In this document: piece by piece, positions 43,047 through 50,413 of the stretch
Layout: each line of letters opens with the position of its first letter
Numbering within the stretch: the stretch's first letter is position 1
From: Porphyromonas sp.
Lineage (GTDB): Bacteria; Bacteroidota; Bacteroidia; Bacteroidales; Porphyromonadaceae
Assembly: GCA_029983505.1 (NCBI GenBank)
Contig: JASBZK010000006.1
Coordinates: 1 to 64,000 of the forward strand
DNA length: 64,000 nucleotides
Direction of reading: 5' to 3'
Notes under the pieces: generated by a model
What the model was told of the DNA's origin: nothing
What the model saw: the letters and a program-made list of their open reading frames with translations, nothing else
Databases searched by the model: none
Program-made: the position numbers and the translations under genes

Positions 43047-44684
43047 TTAAAAAGTCAGTGTGAGTGTGCCTACGAGATTGTGGCGGTCGATGTCCATATT
43101 GGCGCCTTCAGTGTAGAGCGGCGGATTGAGGGCCGGAGCAGAGGGGTAGGGGTATACCTCGTTTTTTTGCCGGCTGAATACATAAGCCAGGTCGGCAGAG
43201 AATGCCCCAAACCGAAGCCCCAGACCTGCCGAAGCACTGTAAGAACCGCGGGGAAGGACGAAATCGAGTAGCGTACCGGAGGCGATGTACTCTTCGGAGA
43301 GTTTGACATCGGAGCTTTGGAGTTTGATGCCGCTTGAGGTGTAGCTGCCGCCGGCTCTTACGCTGAGCCAGGAGATGGGGCGGAGCTCAAGACCCAAGTG
43401 GTGACCGAATTGACTGCCGAAGTATTCTTTCATAAGCGCATTCGGACCTTCCATAGACGAATTGCCGTTGCTTGTACGGAGAGAGGCAGCAGCGAGGTTA
43501 CGCCACGTGAAGTCGTAAGTCACCATTCCCCACTGTCCGAGATACGCCATAGCGCTGAGCGTGAGCTTGCCCGGAAGCCACATAGAGTACGAGTTCGCAA
43601 GGTCGTCGCCGGTGTTATAGCCCATCTTTTCCGCCTTGTCGGTGTTTGCGTCGAGGACGCTGCCGGCTTCAGCGTGGTACAGTTCGCTGTAGGACGCATA
43701 TTGGGGCAAGAGGTAGGACACGCCTATTCTGCCGAAGTCTCCGAGAGCGTATATCGCGCCGAGATTCAGTGCGAAGGAACGTCCGCTCACACTGAGGTTA
43801 TTGTCGTAAGTGGTGTTTATGGCAAAATTTTTCGGCTCATAGAGGAAAGCTTCCGAGTACTGCGAGCTGCGTCCGTAAGTGGAAGTGCCGATACGGAAAG
43901 AGGCACCGAAGAAGAAGCGGGACTCATACCCTGCCGAGAGGTTGAAATCAAAAGAGTGCTTTGCCCCCGTCTCATTGACATAGAGGTTCGAGGCAGTCGG
44001 TAGAAGAGGAATCCGGTTAGAGACATTCGGTGCGCCCTCCCACACCCACGAAGACGGCCAGAATTGGGTACCGTTGTGCTCGATGATACCACCGCTCATC
44101 CCCATCGTGACGATAGGGTCGACACCGTTTTGCATAATGGGGTCGTATTTGTTCGGTACGTACAGATAGTCCGTGTAGGGTCTGCCTGCGGCGTTGGCTC
44201 TATCCGCTATAAAATCGGCAATGGTACTGTTCGGACGGTTAAAGGTGATGTCGTATTTGCGCGTGAAGTCATAGTCCCGGTTGTACTGGAAACCCCAGTT
44301 CACGTTCCAAGACGAGTTCGACCGGAGCGAACTAAGCGCACTCGATATGTAGGAGACATTGGGTACACCTCCGGACCAGTAGCTCCCTGCTTCCTTGTCC
44401 TGCCTTTGTCCGAGATAAGGAAAGTAGTAGTTCCCGTTTACGTCAAACGTAGCTGTAAGGGCGCTCTTGAGGTAGAGTGCACTTCCCGCGGGGTTCGTGA
44501 GGATCGCCGTCGGGTCTGCACCAAGAGCACCGATTTTTCCGCCCATCGCCTGAGCGCGTGCCGTCCCTCCTACATCTTCACTCATATTGCGCAGGGCGTC
44601 GCTCGGTGCTTGTGCACTCAGAGAAAGGGCGCCCACCAAGACACTTCCGAAAGCAAGTGCCCCAATTCGTAGATATCGTCTCAT
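43047..44684 (-). CDS. FadL/OmpP1-like outer-membrane channel
   Basis: This 545-residue protein has a signal peptide ending LSAQA. The N-terminal hatch motif NMSEDVGGTARAQAMGGKIGALGADPTAILTNPAG is typical of the FadL/OmpP1 family; the rest alternates as a barrel and ends in a terminal Phe (GTLTLTF). FadL proteins let hydrophobic compounds such as fatty acids cross the outer membrane; the substrate here is unknown. It starts 42 nt after the Tyr-rich gene at 44727, so the two may be co-transcribed. Confidence 0.88.
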   Translation of the reverse strand: MRRYLRIGALAFGSVLVGALSLSAQAPSDALRNMSEDVGGTARAQAMGGKIGALGADPTAILTNPAGSALYLKSALTATFDVNGNYYFPYLGQRQDKEAGSYWSGGVPNVSYISSALSSLRSNSSWNVNWGFQYNRDYDFTRKYDITFNRPNSTIADFIADRANAAGRPYTDYLYVPNKYDPIMQNGVDPIVTMGMSGGIIEHNGTQFWPSSWVWEGAPNVSNRIPLLPTASNLYVNETGAKHSFDFNLSAGYESRFFFGASFRIGTSTYGRSSQYSEAFLYEPKNFAINTTYDNNLSVSGRSFALNLGAIYALGDFGRIGVSYLLPQYASYSELYHAEAGSVLDANTDKAEKMGYNTGDDLANSYSMWLPGKLTLSAMAYLGQWGMVTYDFTWRNLAAASLRTSNGNSSMEGPNALMKEYFGSQFGHHLGLELRPISWLSVRAGGSYTSSGIKLQSSDVKLSEEYIASGTLLDFVLPRGSYSASAGLGLRFGAFSADLAYVFSRQKNEVYPYPSAPALNPPLYTEGANMDIDRHNLVGTLTLTF

Positions 44685-44726
44685 ACTGTATTTTTTTTCA
44701 AGAAATTAGAGAAAAAGGTGACCCGC

Positions 44727-45851
44727 TTATCGTCTCGTGCGACTGTTGCCTCCCGTGCTGCGACTCGGGCTCGAGGTGCGGCTCGGAGAGCTGTACGTAG
44801 AGCGCGAGGGTGCGGAGTAAGTGCCTTGGCTCCGGGTCACGGTGCCGTTATCGTTATTCCACCTGGTATTGACACGGGTGTTGACGTTATTGTAGTTCGG
44901 CGTGTCGCGGTACACGGTGTTGGCGGCTCTTGTGCGGGTGCGCACTGCGTCGCGCGTTACGCCCAGTCTGCTGCCGTAGTCTGCACTCCTCGTGCGGGTG
45001 ATGACGTTATTGTCGTAGGTGTTGCCTCCATTGATGTACCTACCCGATGCCCGTCCGCCGGAATTGTAGCGAATGTTGCGTCCCGCGAAGTAGGCACCGT
45101 CATAGTACCCGTTCCAGTAGGAACCGTAATATCCGTACCCACCGTAAGGATAGCCCCAACCCCAGCCGTAACCAAAGGCTCCGGATCCTATGCCGTAGTA
45201 GAAGGGATCGTACCACGGGTCATACCATCCGTAATAGGCGCCGGGATAATACCTCGGGTAAAAATAGGGTGATCTCCAAGTCCAAGCGTCGTAGTACCAG
45301 GGGTCATACCATCCGCCGTAATAGCCGCCGTAGTATCTGCCGTAATAGGGTCTGTTGTAGTAGCCCCATGGATTCGTATTGATCACGATATTGACGCCGG
45401 ATCCGTAGTCTCTGCCGTAGTAGCTCTCTGTCCAAGGGTCGTAGTCCATATCGTTGAGCACATAGACTTTGTCCACATTGTCAAGGACGACGGCGTCGCT
45501 ATTGAACCTGCGGAGCATACTGCTGTACTTGCCTCCTCTTGCGAGGCTGTCTTTGCCGTCTATTTTGTCGAGATTCTTCTGCATCTCTTCGACGGTTACG
45601 GTCATATCCCTGCGATTGTACCAGTCGCTGACTTCCTCCTGTTCTTTCAGGATTCGGTCGTATTCTGCCTTTTGCTTGGCGCGCTGTTCCGCAATCTTGG
45701 CGGCGCGCTCTTTCTGAGCTTTTGCTTGCTCTTGGCGGTACTCGGTCGCCTTGGACGGGGTCATATATGCGCCGTCTTGCGCAAAACCTGCGCTCGCGCC
45801 AAGGAGAGCGATCGCAGCCCCGAGTATCCATGTCTGTCTGATAGTTCTCAT
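44727..45851 (-). CDS. Exported Tyr/Gly/Trp-rich protein with disordered Arg/Ser/Thr tail
   Basis: This 374-residue protein has a signal peptide ending GFAQ. A charged coiled coil follows (about 30-85, Gln/Lys/Arg/Glu-rich), then SSMLRRFNSDAVVLDNVDKVYVLNDMDYDPW. A 130-residue Tyr/Gly/Trp block comes next (YYGGYYGGWYDPWYYDAW), with an Asn/Arg/Thr/Ser tail ending GGNSRTRR. I recognise no family. The tail matches the style of the lipoprotein at 32802-33515. Because Tyr/Trp blocks can stick to surfaces or glycans, a matrix or adhesin role is possible. The ATG at 45851 is used; an earlier TTG at 45863 is unlikely. Confidence 0.8.
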   Translation of the reverse strand: MRTIRQTWILGAAIALLGASAGFAQDGAYMTPSKATEYRQEQAKAQKERAAKIAEQRAKQKAEYDRILKEQEEVSDWYNRRDMTVTVEEMQKNLDKIDGKDSLARGGKYSSMLRRFNSDAVVLDNVDKVYVLNDMDYDPWTESYYGRDYGSGVNIVINTNPWGYYNRPYYGRYYGGYYGGWYDPWYYDAWTWRSPYFYPRYYPGAYYGWYDPWYDPFYYGIGSGAFGYGWGWGYPYGGYGYYGSYWNGYYDGAYFAGRNIRYNSGGRASGRYINGGNTYDNNVITRTRSADYGSRLGVTRDAVRTRTRAANTVYRDTPNYNNVNTRVNTRWNNDNGTVTRSQGTYSAPSRSTYSSPSRTSSPSRSTGGNSRTRR

Positions 45852-46071
45852 ATTCTGATTCAATCCTTCTCGTTAATGATTCTCTGTCCCGTTGAGTTTT
45901 CTTTCGTAAAAGAGTGCCATTGCATTTTGCCTTGAAAAGATACGAATAAAAAACTATTCCCGGGCGTCGGGAAGCGTTCCTATCCCTATCTTAACTATCT
46001 TTTTGACGGTAAAAGGCAGGATAGGTTTAACGCTTACCCCTCTTCCCACTGTGATGCCGCGGGGAAATTTC

Positions 46072-46150
46072 GGACGTACCGGGAAGAAAAAAAGACCCTG
46101 TACCAGGCTGCAAAAAGGTACAGACCAAAAACAAATTTTTGGCCTGTACC
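46072..46150. repeat. Cluster 10 of the decamer repeat
   Basis: Copies are GGACGTACC 46072-46080, a broken copy near 46097 (CCTGTACC), GGTACAGACC 46117-46126 and GGCCTGTACC 46141-46150. The last two pair within a long hairpin. It lies in the 329-nt gap between the sialidase and the 45851 gene; the part nearer 45851 has a TATCTTTT word (45936-45943) that could be a weak promoter. Confidence 0.85.
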
Positions 46151-46161
46151 TTTTTGCAGCC
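46106..46161 (-). terminator. Sialidase terminator, 26-bp stem
   Basis: Arms GGCTGCAAAAAGGTACAG with the following ACCAAAAA pair with their complements across one mismatch, leaving a 4-nt loop (46106-46161). The hairpin begins 20 nt after the sialidase stop. It contains two inverted decamers, so the repeat is part of the stem. Confidence 0.8.
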
Positions 46162-46180
46162 TCTCTCGGTGAAGCGGAGC

Positions 46181-47470
46181 TTATCTCAAGAATCCGGGGC
46201 GAAGGGCATAACGCCCCAGAGTGATCTCATCGATAGAGAGGCTCTTGAAAATGATATTGTAGCCATTGTCCTTCAAGCTCTCTTCGTAGAGAAAGCCTAC
46301 TTGACCGTCGTCCATAAGCAGCATCGTGGAGTAGCAGGAGTCTTTGTCTGTCACTTGAAGGGCTTTTATCCAATCCCTGCCAAGCGCATCAGCACCGAAG
46401 TAATCCTCCGTTCCTTCGATTTCTTTGTAAAAGAACCCCACGTCCACACGTTGGGGATTCAGGGGTACGGACTGAAGGATGAGATGGAGTGCCTTGCCGT
46501 CGCTTTTGCGGGTGACGGGCACCACGAGTACGCCACCGTTGCAAGCGTTGACTTCCTTACCGGTCATATTTTCGGGCATAACCTCTTTGCCCCAATGTCC
46601 CGTGGCTTTTACCGGGTCGTCGTAGTAAAAGACGTTGAAGCGTCTGCCACCCCCCGCATCGCGACAGCTGAGCAGGACGGAGCCGTCGGGGAGCTCTTCG
46701 ACCTTGGACTCGTCTTGAGCGACAGAAGGGGCTCCGTTGATCACTTCCCCGAGTGAGTGCCACGTCCGACCGAAGTCGTCCGAATAGATCACGTAAGTGC
46801 CGGTACGACCGTAGCCCTTTCGTCTCAGCGGGTGTGCGATATAGAGACGGTGGTACTTGCCGACTTTGACGTAGCGGCTCTGCATAATCTTCCCCGAAGT
46901 GAGGAAAATGCCGTCCGCAGGTGCGCCGTCGCTGAGCTTGCCGTCATAGAGGGAGTAGATCATCTCGGTGAGGTCTACTCCTTGAGCCCAAGTGCGTCCG
47001 CCGTCGTAGCTGCGGAAAAAGTAGGCGTGCTGAGGGTCTTGGCGTGTCGCCGCGTGATACCCCGTTTTGCCCGCCACAGAGTGCATCAAGACTTCATCCG
47101 AAAGCCGGTCTGCCACAAGGCTCGGGTCGCCGAAAGCAGTCCGCACCGTGTCCGTCGCGTGTTCGTCGCCTTTGGCGATGGTCCGGGGCTCGGACCACGT
47201 CCGTCCTCTGTCGTCGCTGTAGCGCATCACTTCGTCTATTTGGTAGAGCCCGTTGCGGTTGTTGTAGCCGATGTCGGTTTTCGAGATGCGGTAATCCGCT
47301 ACTGCGAGGAGCCTGCCTTCACGCGTTTGGACGATGGCCGGAATCCGGTAGGGGACGGGGCTGTTGTGTGAGTCGAAAATGGTACGCGTCAGGGGTTCAC
47401 TCGGCGGAGTCGCCGCTGTGCAAAGGGAAAATGCGAGAAGTGAACCCAAAAGGAATACGCTTGTCTTCAT
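46181..47470 (-). CDS. Exo-alpha-sialidase (GH33)
   Basis: This 429-residue exported enzyme has a signal peptide (about 1-20). The Arg-bearing YRIPAIV motif and at least three Asp boxes (SDDRGRTW, SYDGGRTW, SDDFGRTW) mark the six-bladed sialidase propeller. The catalytic neighbourhood includes DESKVEELPDGSVLLSCRDAGG and the late CYSTMLLMDDGQVGFLYEE, where the Glu/Tyr region lies. It removes terminal sialic acid from host glycoproteins. No nan catabolic genes are next to it, so the released sugar may be shared or used elsewhere in the genome. Confidence 0.94.
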   Translation of the reverse strand: MKTSVFLLGSLLAFSLCTAATPPSEPLTRTIFDSHNSPVPYRIPAIVQTREGRLLAVADYRISKTDIGYNNRNGLYQIDEVMRYSDDRGRTWSEPRTIAKGDEHATDTVRTAFGDPSLVADRLSDEVLMHSVAGKTGYHAATRQDPQHAYFFRSYDGGRTWAQGVDLTEMIYSLYDGKLSDGAPADGIFLTSGKIMQSRYVKVGKYHRLYIAHPLRRKGYGRTGTYVIYSDDFGRTWHSLGEVINGAPSVAQDESKVEELPDGSVLLSCRDAGGGRRFNVFYYDDPVKATGHWGKEVMPENMTGKEVNACNGGVLVVPVTRKSDGKALHLILQSVPLNPQRVDVGFFYKEIEGTEDYFGADALGRDWIKALQVTDKDSCYSTMLLMDDGQVGFLYEESLKDNGYNIIFKSLSIDEITLGRYALRPGFLR

Positions 47471-47521
47471 AAATGATGGGGTGGAATTGGCTGGATATTT
47501 TTATTTGTATTGTATTCAAGG

Positions 47522-47529
47522 CAAAGTTA
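47522..47529 (-). promoter_or_regulatory. -7 promoter box for the sialidase gene
   Basis: TAACTTTG on the minus strand matches TAnnTTTG and lies 51 nt before the sialidase ATG. The -33 side is not clear. Confidence 0.5.
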
Positions 47530-47614
47530 ATCATTTTTTTATTGAATTGCCGGACAAGCCGGGACGAAAGACGCCGTTAAACGCAGCCCGTCATCCTGCC
47601 TCCTCCCTTTTTGC

Positions 47615-47622
47615 TATCTTTG
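47615..47622 (+). promoter_or_regulatory. -7 promoter box for the Ca2+ ATPase gene
   Basis: TATCTTTG matches TAnnTTTG and lies 52 nt before the ATG at 47675. It is in the divergent region with the sialidase gene. Confidence 0.55.
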
Positions 47623-47674
47623 AGTAGGATTTGGGAGCGAATCGCCCCCGTGACAACACTTAGCACGTACCGCA

Positions 47675-50275
47675 ATGAGCATTGACGCAATTAAGAAGGC
47701 AGGGCTTGGCGAAAGCGAGGTCTTGAGAAGCCGCGAACAGTATGGTCGGAACCTCATCACTCCGCCAGAGAAGACCCCGTGGTGGAGGCTTTACCTCGAA
47801 AAATTCAAGGACCCCATCATCATTATCCTCTTGGCCGCCACGGTTATCTCGCTCGTCTTCGGGGTGATACACGGTGAGTACACGGAGTCTGTCGGCATTA
47901 TCCTCGCCGTACTGATTGCCACGGGAGTGGGCTTCTGGCAGGAGTACGACGCGGAGCGCAAGTTTGAGGCCATGAAGAGCGACAAAGACTATGAGCCGGT
48001 GAAAGTCCGGCGCAGCGGCGTGGTGTCCGAGATTCCGAAAGACGAACTCGTGGTGGGCGATGTGGTGCTTGTCGCTGCTGGGGACGAAATCCCTGCCGAC
48101 CTTCTGCTCTATCACGCTTTGGATCTCAAAGTCTCCGAGGCGGCGATGACAGGGGAAGCGATAGCCGTGGCCAAGTACCCGACGAACGAGACCTTCAGAG
48201 GCTCGGGCTTTGCACCTAACCAACTCTTGAGAGGCACGACAGTGGAGCAGGGACTCGGCGAAGGCGAAGTGACGGCAGTGGGTGATGCCACTGAGCTGGG
48301 CAAAACAACCCGTCAAGCCTCCGAGGAGACTGAGAATAAAACCCCGCTCGAGGTCTCTCTGAATGCTCTTGCCGAGAAGATCAATGTCGCCGGTTTTGTC
48401 GTATCGGGGCTGATGATGCTCCTCCTTAATTTGATGCACTGGGACTTCGGTTTCGGAGAGGTCCCCTTTCAGTGGACGTGGGACACTTTGCTTACCGAAG
48501 TGCGTTTTCTGATGGAAGCCGTGGTCGTCATTATTGTGGCCGTGCCGGAGGGCTTGCCCTTAGCCGTGACCTTGGCGCTTGCCTTCTCAATGAAGACGAT
48601 GGCCAAAGACCATAACCTCGTGCGTAAAATGCACGCCTGCGAGACCATCGGAGCCGTGAATCTTATCTTTACGGACAAAACCGGCACGCTCACACAGAAT
48701 AGGATGAGCGTCGTGGACGTAGATGTAAAGGATGAGGATCGGGCTTATCTCGACTTCGTCGGTGCCATCAACTCCTCCGCCAATTGGTCCGGAGGCGATG
48801 CCGTGATCGGTAACCCCACAGAGGGAGCTATCCTCAGAGCTATGGGGAAAGAACTGTCCGAGGAGTTTCGGACGTCTTGGACGATTCGTGCCACGATTCC
48901 TTTCTCCAGCGCGTATAAGTATATGGTCACCTATGCGGTGCACGGTAAGACGGGCGAAAAAGCGATTGTGATCAAAGGTGCTCCCGAAGTGGTGGCGCGT
49001 ATCATCGGGGACGATTCATTCTTGGGGAAAGTGGCGGCGCAACAAGCGCGCGGAAGACGAGCCATAGCGGCAGCTGTCTTTGCCGAAAATGACTTCAAAA
49101 CCGTCCGAGACCATTTGGAAAACGGAGAGACGCTTCCTTCCGGCAGGTACCTCGGTACTTGGTTCATTGAGGATCCGATCCGTCCCGATGTACCGGGGGC
49201 GATCGAAAAATGCTACGGAGCCGGCATCGACGTCGTGATGATGACGGGCGATAACCTCAAGACGGGTGCAGAGATCGGCAGACAGGCAGGGTTCAAGGAC
49301 ATTTGGGCGATAGAGGCTAAGGACTTTAACGCGGCTGTCGCCGATGGGTACGACGGACCGCGCACCTATCCTAACGTGATTGCGCGGTGTACCCCTACCC
49401 AAAAACTTGATATCCTCAAGCAGATGCAGGCAAAAGGGATGGCTTGTGCCATGACGGGCGACGGTGTGAACGACTCTCCCTCCCTTAACCACGCCGATGT
49501 CGGTATTGCTATGGGCAGCGGCACTTCTGTGGCCAAGGAGGCTGCCGACATCATCCTCTTGGACGACGCATTCCCGAGTATCGTGACCGGGGTGAAGTGG
49601 GGTAGGTCGCTCTTCAAAAACATCAAGAACTTCCTTTACCTCCAGCTCTCCATAAACGTTTCGGCGTGCCTCTTGGCGCTCTTTGCCCCTATCGTCGGGG
49701 TAGAGGTGCCCTTTACCGTGACGCAGTTCTTGTGGATCAACCTTGTGATGGACTCTTTGGCTGCCATTGCCTTAGCCTCGGAGCCTGCGGATGAGGCTGT
49801 GCTTCTGGAGCAGCCGAGGGATCGCTCCAAGTTCGTTATAGACAGGGCGCTGGCTACGGCTATTTTCGGCTTCGGTGGTTTTGTCTGGCTGCTCTGCACC
49901 TTTGTGCTTTGGGGGATGCATCATCCGGAGGTTCTTTCGGGTATGGGACTAAAGGAAGTGGCGGCGCTACTCGGGCAGCTTGACTTGACCGTATTCTTCG
50001 CGGGCTATATGCTCATCAACTGGTGGAATCTCTTCAATGCCCGCGTGATCGGGAAAAACAGGTCTGCGTTGGACGGCGTTTTTACTAACGCCAAATTCGT
50101 CGCCATAGCCCTCTTTGTCCTCGTGACCACAATTGTGATCGTGCAAGTGGGCGGCAAGGTTTTTTCCACCCATCCGCTCAGCGCCGAGACTTGGTTTTAC
50201 ATCATCCTTTTGACTTCTCCGATCTTGATTGTCCGGGAAGTGTACTACCATCTTTCCCGTCTTTTTGCGCGGTGA
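47675..50275 (+). CDS. Calcium-translocating P-type ATPase (PMCA type)
   Basis: This 866-residue inner-membrane pump has about ten membrane segments, two near 45-85, two near 245-300 and six in the last 270 residues. The phosphorylated Asp is D334 in DKTGTLT, the ion-site motif is VPEGLPLAVTLALAFSMK, and the hinge is MTGDGVNDSPSL. The actuator loop reads TGEA at 159-162 where TGES is usual; the catalytic Glu161 is kept. It should export Ca2+ (or Mn2+) using ATP. The gene stands alone, and a long hairpin lies between it and ppk. Confidence 0.94.
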   Translation: MSIDAIKKAGLGESEVLRSREQYGRNLITPPEKTPWWRLYLEKFKDPIIIILLAATVISLVFGVIHGEYTESVGIILAVLIATGVGFWQEYDAERKFEAMKSDKDYEPVKVRRSGVVSEIPKDELVVGDVVLVAAGDEIPADLLLYHALDLKVSEAAMTGEAIAVAKYPTNETFRGSGFAPNQLLRGTTVEQGLGEGEVTAVGDATELGKTTRQASEETENKTPLEVSLNALAEKINVAGFVVSGLMMLLLNLMHWDFGFGEVPFQWTWDTLLTEVRFLMEAVVVIIVAVPEGLPLAVTLALAFSMKTMAKDHNLVRKMHACETIGAVNLIFTDKTGTLTQNRMSVVDVDVKDEDRAYLDFVGAINSSANWSGGDAVIGNPTEGAILRAMGKELSEEFRTSWTIRATIPFSSAYKYMVTYAVHGKTGEKAIVIKGAPEVVARIIGDDSFLGKVAAQQARGRRAIAAAVFAENDFKTVRDHLENGETLPSGRYLGTWFIEDPIRPDVPGAIEKCYGAGIDVVMMTGDNLKTGAEIGRQAGFKDIWAIEAKDFNAAVADGYDGPRTYPNVIARCTPTQKLDILKQMQAKGMACAMTGDGVNDSPSLNHADVGIAMGSGTSVAKEAADIILLDDAFPSIVTGVKWGRSLFKNIKNFLYLQLSINVSACLLALFAPIVGVEVPFTVTQFLWINLVMDSLAAIALASEPADEAVLLEQPRDRSKFVIDRALATAIFGFGGFVWLLCTFVLWGMHHPEVLSGMGLKEVAALLGQLDLTVFFAGYMLINWWNLFNARVIGKNRSALDGVFTNAKFVAIALFVLVTTIVIVQVGGKVFSTHPLSAETWFYIILLTSPILIVREVYYHLSRLFAR

Positions 50276-50290
50276 AAAAGGACTTTGCCT

Positions 50291-50393
50291 GACACGTACC
50301 CCGTAGAGAAAATGGTACAGACCGGGACGAAGTCCGCGGTACAGGCAAAAATAGAAAGAGATACGGACCGAGAAAATCTTCTTGGTCCGTATC
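50291..50393. repeat. Cluster 11 of the decamer repeat
   Basis: Copies are GACACGTACC 50291-50300, GGTACAGACC 50314-50323, degenerate GGTACAGGC near 50339, GATACGGACC 50360-50369 and GGTCCGTATC 50384-50393. It fills the gap between the convergent ATPase and ppk genes. Confidence 0.85.
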
Positions 50394-50398
50394 TCTTT
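50355..50398. terminator. Hairpin between convergent ATPase and ppk genes
   Basis: Arms AAAGAGATACGGACC (50355-50369) and its exact complement (50384-50398) enclose a 14-nt loop; the right arm ends in TTT and the left gives TTT on the other strand. Its place between two gene ends suits a two-way terminator. It is made from two inverted decamers. Confidence 0.75.
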
Positions 50399-50413
50399 TG
50401 TGCCTTGATAGGT

